The notes: generated by a model from the sequence alone, not told the origin. A DNA stretch of 64,000 bases from Mucilaginibacter defluvii (GCF_039543225.1 NZ_BAABJI010000001.1:1081193-1145192); one strand, 5' to 3'. Shown: positions 37,849 through 47,396, numbered from the stretch's first letter. Translations and numbers: made by a program.

Positions 37849-38694
37849 TTAGGCATCAAAGCCGGTTGTTACAGTTACCTCTTTCCAGGTTTCCAAATCG
37901 TTTTTAATACTTTCTATTTTTTTATAGGCCATGTTGTAAGCGTCCTCACCTAAAAATAAATGTACCGGCGGGTTTTCAGCTTCGCTTACTTTGATCATGG
38001 CAAGGGCTGCTTTTTCAGGATCGCCACCTTGGTTGCCGTTAATTTCGTTTTCGTGTTGATTTTGCGAATCACGCACGCTTTTATACTCAGCAATCGGATT
38101 TGCAGGCGTCGCCATTGAGCCTGATGTCAGGAAATCGGTACGGAAATACCCCGGAGATACCACTGTAGCATGTACGCCAAACTCTCTTATTTCGGCCGCT
38201 AACGATTCGGTAAAACCATGCACCGCAAACTTGGTAGCGCAGTAAATCCCGAAGCCCGGGAAATCACCGGTAAAACCACCGATTGAGGCAATGTTAAATA
38301 TATGGCCTGAACCCTGCGCCCGCAAATGCGGCATAGCCTTGCGGATTACGTTTAGCGAGCCGAATACGTTTACCGCGAAGTTTTCGTAGCTTTCTTCTTC
38401 GCTCAGTTCTTCCAGGCTGCCGAGCATACCGTAACCCGCGTTGTTTACCACCACGTCTATTCTTCCGAAGTGTTTAACGGTTAGGTCAATGGCTTCGGCT
38501 ACGCTTTGCTCGCTTTTGATATTCATTTCGAGTGGTAAAAACTCATCATTAGGGTTGCCTACAGCCTGGTTAAGATCGGCTGCGTTGCGTGAGGTAGCGG
38601 CTACGTTGTAACCGGCTGCCAGTAATTGTTTTACCAGTGATAGCCCCAAACCTTTTGAGGCCCCGGTAACAAACCATGTTTTTTGCTTCTTCAT
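37849..38694 (-). CDS. SDR family NAD(P)-dependent oxidoreductase (first tandem copy)
   Basis: Classical short-chain dehydrogenase of 281 residues. Cofactor motif TGASKGLGLSL, NNAGYG, catalytic Ser in NIASIGGF and YxxxK in YCATKFA. An Arg-Asn pair after the second strand (TSRNAADL) favours NADPH. The substrate is unknown; ketoreductase-like. It lies 28 nt downstream of a clear paralogue, so a tandem duplication is likely. Confidence 0.92.
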   Translation of the reverse strand: MKKQKTWFVTGASKGLGLSLVKQLLAAGYNVAATSRNAADLNQAVGNPNDEFLPLEMNIKSEQSVAEAIDLTVKHFGRIDVVVNNAGYGMLGSLEELSEEESYENFAVNVFGSLNVIRKAMPHLRAQGSGHIFNIASIGGFTGDFPGFGIYCATKFAVHGFTESLAAEIREFGVHATVVSPGYFRTDFLTSGSMATPANPIAEYKSVRDSQNQHENEINGNQGGDPEKAALAMIKVSEAENPPVHLFLGEDAYNMAYKKIESIKNDLETWKEVTVTTGFDA

Positions 38695-38722
38695 TTTTTA
38701 TAGTATTATTAATCGTCTTAAT

Positions 38723-39553
38723 TTAAAAATCTGTTGATTTGGTACGCGCTTCGTATTGTTTGATCTCGGCGCTCAACCGTTCTAATTTTTCATTAGCGCG
38801 GGCATACGCGTCGCTGCCCAGTAAGAGGTACAGCGGCGGGTTTTCCATGGCGGCCAGCTCAATCATAGCAACGGCTGCCTTGTCGGGGTCGCCTGCCTGG
38901 TTACCGCTCATTTTAAGGTATCTGTCATGCGTAGCGCGTACGGCTGTGTATTCAGGAATCGGGTTTTTGCCTATATAGATAGAGTCGGGCTCCAAAAAAT
39001 TGGTGCGGAAACCGCCCGGCGCCACAATTGTTGCCTTGATGCCAAACTCTTTAATATCGGCGGCTAATGATTCGGTTAAACCTACAAGCGCATATTTGGT
39101 GGCGGCGTATATAGCCCAGCCGGTATTTGCGGTAATGCCCGCTATTGATGATATGTTGATGATGTGGCCTGAGCGTTGCGTACGCAGGTATGGCATGGCC
39201 TGGCGAATTACATTCAGTGAGCCAAAAACGTTTACATCGAAGCTGTCGCGTGTTTCGGTATCGCTTAACTCTTCTACGCTGCCACCAATACCATAGCCGG
39301 CGTTGTTTACCACCACATCAACACGTCCAAATTTTTCAACGGTGCTTTTGATGGCAGAAGCAATAGCGGCTTCATCTTTTACATCAGCCTGCAGGGGTAA
39401 AAAATTATCGTTAGTGCCGGCGGCGTTAACTAATTCATCCAGCTTGCGCGATGTGGCGGCTACCGCATGGCCCGCGTTTAAAAGGTTTTTTACAAGAGAA
39501 AGGCCTAAACCTTTAGAGGCCCCGGTTATAAACCATATTTGCTTGTTTTCCAT
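38723..39553 (-). CDS. SDR family NAD(P)-dependent oxidoreductase (second tandem copy)
   Basis: 276 residues from the start chosen. Motifs TGASKGLGLSL, NNAGYG, Ser in NISSIAG, YxxxK in YAATKYA. It is closely similar to its neighbour over its entire length. An ATG eight codons upstream (39577) is possible, but a -7-like box TACCTTTG at 39580-39587 would put transcription start near 39573, after that codon, and the paralogue also begins at MKKQ/MENKQ; 39553 is preferred. Confidence 0.9.
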   Translation of the reverse strand: MENKQIWFITGASKGLGLSLVKNLLNAGHAVAATSRKLDELVNAAGTNDNFLPLQADVKDEAAIASAIKSTVEKFGRVDVVVNNAGYGIGGSVEELSDTETRDSFDVNVFGSLNVIRQAMPYLRTQRSGHIINISSIAGITANTGWAIYAATKYALVGLTESLAADIKEFGIKATIVAPGGFRTNFLEPDSIYIGKNPIPEYTAVRATHDRYLKMSGNQAGDPDKAAVAMIELAAMENPPLYLLLGSDAYARANEKLERLSAEIKQYEARTKSTDF

Positions 39554-39554
39554 T

Positions 39555-39587
39555 GTATTGTTTTTTGTTATTAACAATACAAAGGTA
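39555..39587 (-). promoter_or_regulatory. Candidate promoter and operator of the SDR operon
   Basis: On the minus strand TACCTTTG (39580-39587) fits the Bacteroidota -7 box TAnnTTTG, and an inverted repeat GTATTGTT-N10-AACAATAC (39555-39580) covers the expected start site. No clear -33 TTG was found, so an activator such as the upstream AraC protein may be needed. Confidence 0.4.
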
Positions 39588-39639
39588 GTATGGGTTTAAA
39601 GCGGAGCGATAGCGTTTATCAAACTAAAGATTGCAAAAT

Positions 39640-40545
39640 TCACACATTGCGATAGGCAGACGGTGTTAGTTGTGTTTGTTTTTTGAAAAAGTTGTTAAAA
39701 TGTGCCGGTTCATCAAAGCCAAGGGTATAACTTATTTCGGCTATGTTCCAGTTGGTATGCTTTAACAGCACACGGGCTTCATTAGCCAGCCGCTCAAAAA
39801 TATGGCTGGTTGTGGTACGGCCGGTGGTTTGGCGTATGGCCCGGTTAAGGTGGTTAACGTGTACCGAAAGTTTATCCGCAAAATCATTGGCCGAACGCAG
39901 GGTAAACCGCTGCGAGGTTGATTCTATCGGGAATTGCCGCTCCAGCAGTTCGGTAAAAATGGCCGTAATGCGCGAGTTCGCGTCCGGGTGTCGATACAGG
40001 TTTTCAGTGGGTTGCAGTTTTAAAGCGTAGTGAATTACTTCATTTACGTAATTGTTCAGCAAATCATATTTAAACCGGTAATCAGAGGCTATTTCCTTAA
40101 GCATCTTCTCAAAAATCTGCGAAAGTTCATCGTATTGCTCATCCGTAAGTACATATGATGGCTTGCCGCCCGGCGTAAACATAGGCAAGTCGGTTATGTT
40201 GCTGCGCAGGCGTTCGGTAAAAAAGCCTTCCTTAAATATACAGAAGTAACCGCGCATATCGTCAGACATGGACTCGAACGTATAAGGCACGTTCGGGTTA
40301 AAAAACATCAGTGTTTTACCATCCACGTCAACGCTTTTATCGGCATAATGGTAGCGGCATTTACCGGTGAACAGGGTTATTTTATAGTAATCGCGGCGGG
40401 TATATTTTACGGGCGCCTTATTGGGGCCGTGGCAGTCTTCCAAACGAAAAACGTTAAAGTGACCAATATCTTGACCAAGATTATCAGGCAACCAATCAAA
40501 CTTGCTTTTATAAAAATCTTCTAATGATTCTGTTCCGGCTATCAT
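39640..40545 (-). CDS. AraC-family transcriptional regulator
   Basis: 301 residues. An N-terminal cupin-like sensing part (about 30-140; YKITLFTGKCRYHYADKSV, LMFFNPNVPYTFE) precedes the C-terminal double HTH (about 205-300; NDFADKLSVHVNHLNRAIRQ and IAEISYTLGFDEPAHFNNFF). It lies 86 nt upstream of the two SDR genes on the same strand and is their likely activator. A minus-strand TAACTTTG box (40550-40557) with TTTG 21 nt further upstream (40579-40582) is a possible promoter, although it lies only 5 nt from the start codon. Confidence 0.9.
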   Translation of the reverse strand: MIAGTESLEDFYKSKFDWLPDNLGQDIGHFNVFRLEDCHGPNKAPVKYTRRDYYKITLFTGKCRYHYADKSVDVDGKTLMFFNPNVPYTFESMSDDMRGYFCIFKEGFFTERLRSNITDLPMFTPGGKPSYVLTDEQYDELSQIFEKMLKEIASDYRFKYDLLNNYVNEVIHYALKLQPTENLYRHPDANSRITAIFTELLERQFPIESTSQRFTLRSANDFADKLSVHVNHLNRAIRQTTGRTTTSHIFERLANEARVLLKHTNWNIAEISYTLGFDEPAHFNNFFKKQTQLTPSAYRNV

Positions 40546-40710
40546 ATCTCAAAGTTATATAATTCAAACCATTGAATGCAAATGTGGGTTTATGCAGCTC
40601 AATAAAAAATGTAACAACATTGCAATAAGCCCGTTTTTGTAATATGTAATTAAACATCAGCTTAATATTAATTGTTAAGTTAGCAGAGTTCAAATTCATA
40701 TTTATACATC

Positions 40711-41424
40711 ATGGAAAACAACAGCCGTCGTAAATTTATACAAACCTCACTTGCCGCTACCGCCGCGGTAACCGTAGGTAACTCATTTATTGCAAACGCC
40801 ATAGCCGGTGAGCGGGAGCCCGCAGCCTTTGCGTTTAAGCAGGTGCCGCTGCCTTTTAAGTATGCCGACCTTGAGCCGAGCATTGACGCGCTTACTAACG
40901 AGATACATTATACAAAGCATCACGCCACCTATATTAAAACCATCAACGAGTTGATAGTAAGCGAAAAAATACCTTACAAAACCGAGAAGGAATTTTTCGC
41001 CAATGCATCAAAAATATCAGCTAAGGCGCGTAACAATGCCGGTGGTGCCTGGAACCATAACTTTTTTTGGGAGAGCCTGAAAGCGCCGTCAAACGCTGCG
41101 CCAACCGGTAAAGTAGCTGACGCGATTAATGCTTCATTTGGCTCGTTTGATAAATTTAAGGCTGAGTTTACCGATGCCGCTACCAAACGTTTTGGCTCAG
41201 GCTGGGCATGGTTGGTTAAGGATGGCGCTAAGCTGAAAATCGGCTCAACGCCTAACCAGGACAACCCTTGGTTTGATACCGCTGAGATTAAAGGTACACC
41301 ACTTTTAGGTCTCGACGTGTGGGAGCATGCCTACTACCTAAAATACCAAAACAAACGCCCGGACTACATTAATGCATTTTGGAATGTGGTAAACTGGGAT
41401 GCCGTTGCTAAAAGGATGGTATAG
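40711..41424 (+). CDS. Fe/Mn superoxide dismutase with Tat signal peptide
   Basis: Converts superoxide to hydrogen peroxide and oxygen. The 237-residue protein begins with a twin-arginine signal (SRRKFIQTSLAATAAVTVG), so it should be exported folded with its metal. Metal ligands are visible: His in TKHHATYIKT, His in GAWNHNFFWE, and Asp plus His in LDVWEHAYYLKY. The GSGWAWLV and TPNQDNPW blocks are typical of the family. Cytoplasmic forms lack the ~35-residue extension. Fe versus Mn cannot be decided securely. It shares a long palindrome with the convergent gene downstream. Confidence 0.94.
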   Translation: MENNSRRKFIQTSLAATAAVTVGNSFIANAIAGEREPAAFAFKQVPLPFKYADLEPSIDALTNEIHYTKHHATYIKTINELIVSEKIPYKTEKEFFANASKISAKARNNAGGAWNHNFFWESLKAPSNAAPTGKVADAINASFGSFDKFKAEFTDAATKRFGSGWAWLVKDGAKLKIGSTPNQDNPWFDTAEIKGTPLLGLDVWEHAYYLKYQNKRPDYINAFWNVVNWDAVAKRMV

Positions 41425-41489
41425 TAAGTAGTGAATGGTGAGTAGTGAATATTTAAGCATTCACTACTCACCATTCACTACTTACTATA
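41420..41489. terminator. 31-bp perfect inverted repeat between convergent genes
   Basis: Arms at 41420-41450 and 41459-41489 are perfect complements around the 8-nt loop ATTTAAGC. The left arm includes the sod stop codon and the right arm ends at the AI-2E gene stop region. The arms are built from the repeated word AGTAGTGAAT. It likely ends transcription from both sides, though no long T-run exists. Confidence 0.8.
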
Positions 41490-42605
41490 CTAAATTGTCG
41501 TCGGTTTATCCGGGACGTTTTTCTTTTTTCGGAATACCGGAAAATTCATCGGACTAAGATTCGGTCTTTCATCGCCCAGTAGTACGCCCCACTGTTTAAA
41601 CTGCTCAGATCTGTCAAACATGATTTTTAGTACGGCAATGATCGGCAGCGCCAAGAACATAGCTGATATACCGCCCATGGTACCGGCAAGTATCACACCA
41701 ACTATAGCTGCCAGCGCATTTATCTTCACTTTGGAGCCTACAATGCGTGGCATCAGTATATTGTTATCTAAAAACTGAACTACGGCTATAGCACCCAGTA
41801 CAATAAATATTGGCAGTATTTGCTGTGATGAGGCCAGGGTAATTAGTACGCCTAAAACGTTACCAATCAATGCGCCGAGGTAGGGTATGAGGTTTAAAAA
41901 AGCGAAAATTACACCTATCAATAGCGCGTGCTTTATGCCGAACAAAAACAGGATCAAGCCCAATAGTACAGTGATATAAGTAATCTGTATCAGCAAGCCT
42001 ATCAGGTAGCTTTTTATAATGCTTTCGGTGGCACGCATACCTTCTTCAACCTTGGTATGCTGTTCTGATTCAAACCACATAAATACAAAGCGTACCAGCA
42101 GGTTTTTATAAAGCAGTATAAGGTAGATATATATAGGTAGCAAGCCAAAAAATAACAATATGCTACCTACCGAACCGGCCGCACCTCCTAAAATATTACC
42201 AAGAGACCCAAGTAATTTGTTGCTTTGCTCGTCAATAAATTTAAGCTGTTCTTTAGCGGAATAGTTAAAATCATCAGCTATCCACTGACTGAGGGAGTTA
42301 AGGTGCTTGCCTACGTTTTTTTCAATCTGCGGAAAATCGGCCACCAGTGAGCCTATCTGTGCTGAAAAGAACCATACGATCAGCCCCAAAAATATGAATA
42401 AAAGTAATATAGGAAGAAATATAGCCAGCACCTCGGGTACTCTAAGTTTTCTGAAAAAACGGAGTACAGGTAATAGCATCAGGCTAATAAAAAAAGCCAT
42501 TAGCAAGGGCATTATTATATTTTGGCCAATAATAAATATTGCACCTGCAAGCGCGAGACCGAGAAGCTCGATCGATCTTTTTACCGTAATGGGTATCTCT
42601 TTCAT
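41490..42605 (-). CDS. AI-2E family transporter (PerM/TqsA type)
   Basis: Inner membrane protein of 371 residues with about eight TM helices. Family features are an N-terminal pair of helices (AGAIFIIGQNIIMPLLMAFF), a long soluble part after TM3 (about 85-130), and the C-terminal cluster FAFLNLIPYLGALIGNVLGV, which contains the conserved PYxG, followed by LGAIAVVQFLDNNILMPRIV. Despite the name, members include antiporters and exporters of unknown cargo. No link with its neighbours is evident. Confidence 0.9.
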   Translation of the reverse strand: MKEIPITVKRSIELLGLALAGAIFIIGQNIIMPLLMAFFISLMLLPVLRFFRKLRVPEVLAIFLPILLLFIFLGLIVWFFSAQIGSLVADFPQIEKNVGKHLNSLSQWIADDFNYSAKEQLKFIDEQSNKLLGSLGNILGGAAGSVGSILLFFGLLPIYIYLILLYKNLLVRFVFMWFESEQHTKVEEGMRATESIIKSYLIGLLIQITYITVLLGLILFLFGIKHALLIGVIFAFLNLIPYLGALIGNVLGVLITLASSQQILPIFIVLGAIAVVQFLDNNILMPRIVGSKVKINALAAIVGVILAGTMGGISAMFLALPIIAVLKIMFDRSEQFKQWGVLLGDERPNLSPMNFPVFRKKKNVPDKPTTI

Positions 42606-42724
42606 AATTCAGTTAAAAGTATAAGCGAAAACTGCTCCTTTTGTTTAGGCAATAAAACCAATATTTAGTGGCTTTTTATCAATTATTATTGCATTGTTTT
42701 AACGCCGGTAAAAATTGCTGTATC

Positions 42725-42732
42725 TATATTTG
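42725..42732 (+). promoter_or_regulatory. -7-like box before the truncated haemoglobin gene
   Basis: TATATTTG fits TAnnTTTG and lies 6 nt before the ATG, so a transcript would have almost no leader. No matching -33 box is seen at the usual distance. Confidence 0.25.
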
Positions 42733-42738
42733 TAAATC

Positions 42739-43131
42739 ATGGCAGCGCATCAGGATATATTTGAACTTCAGGATATAAGAAATCTGGTTGATACCTTTTA
42801 CGGCAAGGTGCAGCAAAATCCATTAATCGGCCCTGTTTTTAATGAGCGTATTCAGGATAGATGGCCGCAGCATCTCGAAAAAATGTACAGCTTTTGGCAA
42901 ACCGTTTTGTTGGAAGAGTATACTTATTTTGGCCGCCCGTTTCCGCCGCACGCGCAGTTGCCTGTTGAGCGTGAGCATTTTGAAACCTGGCTAAACCTTT
43001 TTAACGAAACTGTTGATGAACTTTTTACCGGCGATAAAGCTACCGAAGCAAAATGGCGGGCAGGCAAAATGGCCGAGATGTTTCAGATCAAACTAGCTCA
43101 CTTCCGTAATTCAGATCATAACATCCTGTAA
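42739..43131 (+). CDS. Group III truncated haemoglobin
   Basis: Small haem protein of 130 residues of the 2-over-2 globin fold. The N-terminal LVDTFYGKVQQNPLIGPVFN, the B/E region WPQHLEKMYSFWQTVLL and the F-helix region HAQLPVEREHFETWL (proximal His) with the C-terminal WRAGKMAEMFQIKL are typical of the group III (P) branch. Suggested roles are oxygen or nitric oxide handling. It stands alone, before the sugar block. Confidence 0.9.
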   Translation: MAAHQDIFELQDIRNLVDTFYGKVQQNPLIGPVFNERIQDRWPQHLEKMYSFWQTVLLEEYTYFGRPFPPHAQLPVEREHFETWLNLFNETVDELFTGDKATEAKWRAGKMAEMFQIKLAHFRNSDHNIL

Positions 43132-43223
43132 CAATCAGGTGATTTGCAAAAACGTTTTTTCAATAATTTTTATCTAAAAGTTTTTTATCTGTATGTTTAA
43201 CAGCTAACCAACGCTAATTAAAC

Positions 43224-45380
43224 ATGCCTGTAAATTTACGCTTACGCGAGTTTTTTTGCCTGATTGTTTTATCTCTGATTTCTGTGTCAGCCGTTTTTTC
43301 ACAGCAACGGCAGGTAACTGAAGTTGCGCCGGGGGTGAAAAAAATAACCATCGGCAAAACAGATCCATTAACACCCTACAGTTTTTGCGATGAGAAACCA
43401 CAGGTGGCTGCCATGCAAAAGCTGCCCGCCGGTAATTTGCCTTTTGATATCAACAGCATCGGGATTAACATCAGCGAAAGGGGAGTACTGGTTGAAGTAC
43501 CATTGGACGATAAGGAACAGCTTTATGGCTTCGGCTTGCAGATAGGCTCGTTTAACCAGCGCGGTTTGCGTAAAAAACCTATCGTTAACGATAATCCGTC
43601 AACCAACTTAGGCTATACTCATGCGCCTACAACTTTTTATGTATCTAATAAAGGCTATGGCATACTGGTAAACACCGCCCGCTACACTACCTTTTATTGC
43701 GGCACTACCGCTAAAAATGTTAACGAGGTAAAGGCATCTTCACAAAGTAATGGAGGCAACTCGGTAAGTGAGCTTTATGGTAGCAAAGGTACAGCCGCAG
43801 GCTATGTATCGGCCGATGTACCCGGAGCCAAGGGTATCGAGATTTACGTTTTTGAAGGGCCGGATATGCTGAGCGTGATGCAGCGTTACAACCTGTTTTC
43901 GGGCGGTGGTGCACTGCCTGCCATTTGGGGCTTAGGCGTAAAATACCGCGTTAAGGCTGATTTTAAGCAGGATCAGGTTAAAAAGATGGCGGCTTATTTT
44001 CGGGATAACCATATTCCTTGTGATGTGCTGGGGCTTGAACCACGCTGGCAAACGGCATCGTACTCATGCTCGTACGTTTGGAATAACGAGTTTTTCCCTA
44101 ATCCGCAAAACCTGATCGATAGCATGAAACGTCAGGGTTTCCATATCAATTTGTGGGAGCATGCCTTTGTTAATCCTAAATCGCCATTGTATACGCAGTT
44201 GAAAAATAAATCAGGCAATTATTTGGTATGGAACGGTTTAGTGCCCGACTTTGCCGATAAGCAGGCCACTAAACTATTTGCTGATTACCATCAAAACACT
44301 TTTGTGAAGCAAGGCATATCCGGCTTCAAAATGGATGAGTGCGATAACTCTAACATCACCATGGGCGATGCCACCTGGAGTTTCCCGGAGCATAGCCGTT
44401 TCCCTTCGGGGTTGGATGGTGAGCAGATGCACCAGGTATTTGGTGTGCTATACCAAAAGGCCATTTATAACATCTACAAGCAAAATAACATCCGTACTTA
44501 TCTGGATGTGAGGGCTTCAAGCTCCTTTGCGTCATCCTACCCGGCAGCCTTATACAGCGATACTTACGATCATAATGAATACATCGGCATGGTAGTCAAC
44601 TCCGGTTTTTCGGGGCTGATCTGGTCGCCGGAGGTGCGGGAATCAAACACGGTGAAAGACCTGATGCGCCGTAGCCAAACGGCCGTATTATCGGCACAGG
44701 CGTTATACAACTCCTGGTACCTGCAAAATCCACCATGGCTGCAAATCAACATCAAACAAAACAACAACAACGAGCTGATGGCCAATGCCAAAGAGGTAGA
44801 GGCTGATGTACGCAAATTGCTGAACTTCCGCATGAGTTTGGTGCCTTACCTGTATAATGCCTTTGCTGATTATCATTTTAAAGGTATCCCGCCGTTCAGG
44901 GCTTTGGTGATGGATTATCCTAATGATGAAAAGGTACATAACATACCCGACGAGTATATGATAGGGCAGGGCATTTTGGCCGCCCCGCTTACCGAAAAGC
45001 AAAATGAGCGCAAGGTTTACCTGCCAGCCGGTAACTGGTACGATTATAATACCGGTAAAAAGATGGACGGCGGTAAGGAATATACCATCAATACGTCGTT
45101 TACCGAACTGCCCATCTTTATAAAAGAAGGCACGGTTTTGCCAATGGCCAAACCGGTTGAATATGTTACACCCGACACCAAATTTGAGATAACCTGCTAT
45201 GTTTACGGTGAAAAAGCGACAGGTAGTTTATTTGAAGATGACGGCGTTACCTTTAATTACGATAAGGGAAATTACAATAACATCAGCCTGAACTATCAGA
45301 GCACCAAGGGCAAGGCGGAGCGTAAAGGCAACTTTAAAAGCAATAGGTTCATTATTAAAAAATGGGAAGTAATTAAATAA
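43224..45380 (+). CDS. GH31 family glycosidase (alpha-xylosidase/alpha-glucosidase type)
   Basis: Secreted retaining alpha-glycosidase, 718 residues; signal peptide about 1-27 (ISVSAVFSQ). An N-terminal beta-sandwich (about 40-200; EQLYGFGLQIGSF) precedes the barrel, where the nucleophile Asp371 lies in GFKMDECD. The usual acid/base region reads FSGLIWSPEVRES. Proximal and distal C-terminal beta domains follow (QGILAAPLTEKQNERKVYLP, SLFEDDG). It is related to GH31 alpha-xylosidases, but the substrate needs testing. The GH97 gene starts 40 nt after its stop, so the pair is probably one operon. Confidence 0.92.
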   Translation: MPVNLRLREFFCLIVLSLISVSAVFSQQRQVTEVAPGVKKITIGKTDPLTPYSFCDEKPQVAAMQKLPAGNLPFDINSIGINISERGVLVEVPLDDKEQLYGFGLQIGSFNQRGLRKKPIVNDNPSTNLGYTHAPTTFYVSNKGYGILVNTARYTTFYCGTTAKNVNEVKASSQSNGGNSVSELYGSKGTAAGYVSADVPGAKGIEIYVFEGPDMLSVMQRYNLFSGGGALPAIWGLGVKYRVKADFKQDQVKKMAAYFRDNHIPCDVLGLEPRWQTASYSCSYVWNNEFFPNPQNLIDSMKRQGFHINLWEHAFVNPKSPLYTQLKNKSGNYLVWNGLVPDFADKQATKLFADYHQNTFVKQGISGFKMDECDNSNITMGDATWSFPEHSRFPSGLDGEQMHQVFGVLYQKAIYNIYKQNNIRTYLDVRASSSFASSYPAALYSDTYDHNEYIGMVVNSGFSGLIWSPEVRESNTVKDLMRRSQTAVLSAQALYNSWYLQNPPWLQINIKQNNNNELMANAKEVEADVRKLLNFRMSLVPYLYNAFADYHFKGIPPFRALVMDYPNDEKVHNIPDEYMIGQGILAAPLTEKQNERKVYLPAGNWYDYNTGKKMDGGKEYTINTSFTELPIFIKEGTVLPMAKPVEYVTPDTKFEITCYVYGEKATGSLFEDDGVTFNYDKGNYNNISLNYQSTKGKAERKGNFKSNRFIIKKWEVIK

Positions 45381-45420
45381 AACATCCACTCATACTAAAT
45401 ACATCACTTAATACAAGCAC

Positions 45421-47370
45421 ATGAAGAAACAAATTTTACTCACTACTTTACTGCTTTCGGCAGGTGTGAGGCTGATGGCGCAAACCATTGATCTTACCTC
45501 GCCCGATAACAAGATCAAGCTGACGGTTGACCTGAAGGACAGGATCAACTATTCTGTAAGCGTTAACGGCGATGCACTATTAAGCAACTCGTACCTGCAA
45601 CTTGACCTGGGCAAGCAAAAGCTTGGCGAAAAACCAAGGCTGATTAAAAAAGCCGTTACTGCTGTTAATACTGTTTTGCACCCGGTAGTATCTTTAAAAA
45701 ATAGTTCGGTGCCTAATAACTACAACCAGTTAAGGCTTGATTTAAAGGGCGATTACAGCGTAGAGTTCCGTGCTTATAATGATGGGGTGGCTTACCGTTT
45801 CATCACCAATAAAAAGGATTCTATCGCTATAAATAACGAGGATGTTCACCTGAACTTCGCGGATAACGTGGAGGCATCGTACCTGGAAACCGGGGGCTTT
45901 AAAACTTCTTATGAGATAGTTTACCAACGCAAGCCTTTAGCTGACGTAAACAAAGGTAGAATGAGCGTGCTACCAATTTTGTTCGATAACAAAAAATACA
46001 AAGTGCTGCTATCAGAGGCTGATCTGTATGATTATCCGTGCCTTTTTGTAAAGTCAACCGGTGATAAAAGCGTTGATGCCATATTTCCTAAAGCGCCGCT
46101 GGCTTTTGGTCCGGATGGCGACCGCAGCCTGGAGATCAAAAAAGAAGCGCCTTATATTGCTAAAACAGCAGGCAAGCGCAACTTCCCGTGGCGCTTTGTG
46201 GTGATCACTGATCAGGATAAGGAGTTGGTAGAAAACCAGATGGTTGCTCGTCTGTCAACCCAAAACCAGTTGAAAGATACCAAATGGATAAAGCCCGGCC
46301 AGGTGACCTGGGAGTGGTGGCACAATGCTTATGTTTACGGTGTTGATTTTAAGTCGGGCTATAACCAGGATACGTACAAGTATTATATCGATTTCGCTTC
46401 AAAATATGGCATCCCGTACATCATTATGGATGAAGGTTGGGCTAAGACTACCGAGAACCCATTTGAGCCAAACCCTACCATCAATTTGCACGAACTGATT
46501 GATTACGGTAAAAAGAAGAACGTAAAGATCATCCTGTGGTTCACCTGGCTATCGGTTGAGAACCACTTTGATATATTTGAAACCCTGAAAAAATGGGGCA
46601 TTGCCGGTATGAAGATCGACTTTATGGACCGCAGCGACCAGTGGATGGTTAACTATTATACCCGTGTTGCTAAAGAAGCGGCCAAGCACCAAATACTGGT
46701 TGATTTCCACGGCGCGTTCAAGCCTGCAGGTTTGGAGTATGCATATCCTAACGTATTGTCGTACGAGGGTGTTATTGGTATGGAGCAAAATATTGGAGGT
46801 GGTTGGGCTACGCCGGATAATAACCTGTATCTGCCTTTTCTACGTAACGCTGTTGGTCCGATGGATTACACACCAGGCGCCATGCGTTCGGCCCATAAAA
46901 AGGATTACAAACCAACCTGGGTAAATACTATGAGCATTGGTACGCGTGCGCATCAACTGGCTATGTACGTAGTATTTGAAAGTGGCCTGCAAATGCTTGC
47001 CGATAACCCGTATAATTATTACCGCGAGCCGGAGGCCATTAAATTCATTACCAGTGTGCCGGTAACCTGGGATGAAACACGTGTGCTTGATGCCTCGCTG
47101 GGCGAGTACGTAGTTACCGCGCGCCGTAAAGGTGGAAACTGGTTTATTGGCGCCATGGGCAACAGCAAACCGCACGAACTGACCATCAACACCAGCTTTT
47201 TAAAGCCGGGCGTTACCTATAACATTACGTTGATAAAGGATGGCATTAATGCCGATTTCCAGGCGATGGACTTTAAACAGGTTACCAAAACCATAAAAGC
47301 CGGAGAAGCTATCGACATAAAAATGGAAGCTGACGGCGGTTGGGTCGCGCGTATTGAACCGGCTAATTAA
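45421..47370 (+). CDS. GH97 family alpha-glycosidase
   Basis: Secreted calcium-dependent alpha-glucosidase or alpha-galactosidase, 649 residues. Signal peptide MKKQILLTTLLLSAGVRLMA. N-terminal GH97_N beta-supersandwich (about 20-280), TIM barrel (about 290-560) with TWEWWHNAYVYG, IIMDEGWAKT, KIDFMDRSDQ (Asp400) and SYEGVIGMEQN, and a C-terminal beta domain. GH97 has both inverting alpha-glucosidases (SusB) and retaining alpha-galactosidases; the Asp at position 400 in KIDF would be the nucleophile in the retaining branch, but I cannot align well enough by eye to decide. Confidence 0.94.
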   Translation: MKKQILLTTLLLSAGVRLMAQTIDLTSPDNKIKLTVDLKDRINYSVSVNGDALLSNSYLQLDLGKQKLGEKPRLIKKAVTAVNTVLHPVVSLKNSSVPNNYNQLRLDLKGDYSVEFRAYNDGVAYRFITNKKDSIAINNEDVHLNFADNVEASYLETGGFKTSYEIVYQRKPLADVNKGRMSVLPILFDNKKYKVLLSEADLYDYPCLFVKSTGDKSVDAIFPKAPLAFGPDGDRSLEIKKEAPYIAKTAGKRNFPWRFVVITDQDKELVENQMVARLSTQNQLKDTKWIKPGQVTWEWWHNAYVYGVDFKSGYNQDTYKYYIDFASKYGIPYIIMDEGWAKTTENPFEPNPTINLHELIDYGKKKNVKIILWFTWLSVENHFDIFETLKKWGIAGMKIDFMDRSDQWMVNYYTRVAKEAAKHQILVDFHGAFKPAGLEYAYPNVLSYEGVIGMEQNIGGGWATPDNNLYLPFLRNAVGPMDYTPGAMRSAHKKDYKPTWVNTMSIGTRAHQLAMYVVFESGLQMLADNPYNYYREPEAIKFITSVPVTWDETRVLDASLGEYVVTARRKGGNWFIGAMGNSKPHELTINTSFLKPGVTYNITLIKDGINADFQAMDFKQVTKTIKAGEAIDIKMEADGGWVARIEPAN

Positions 47371-47396
47371 ACCATTCACATCTAACACATCTGAGC

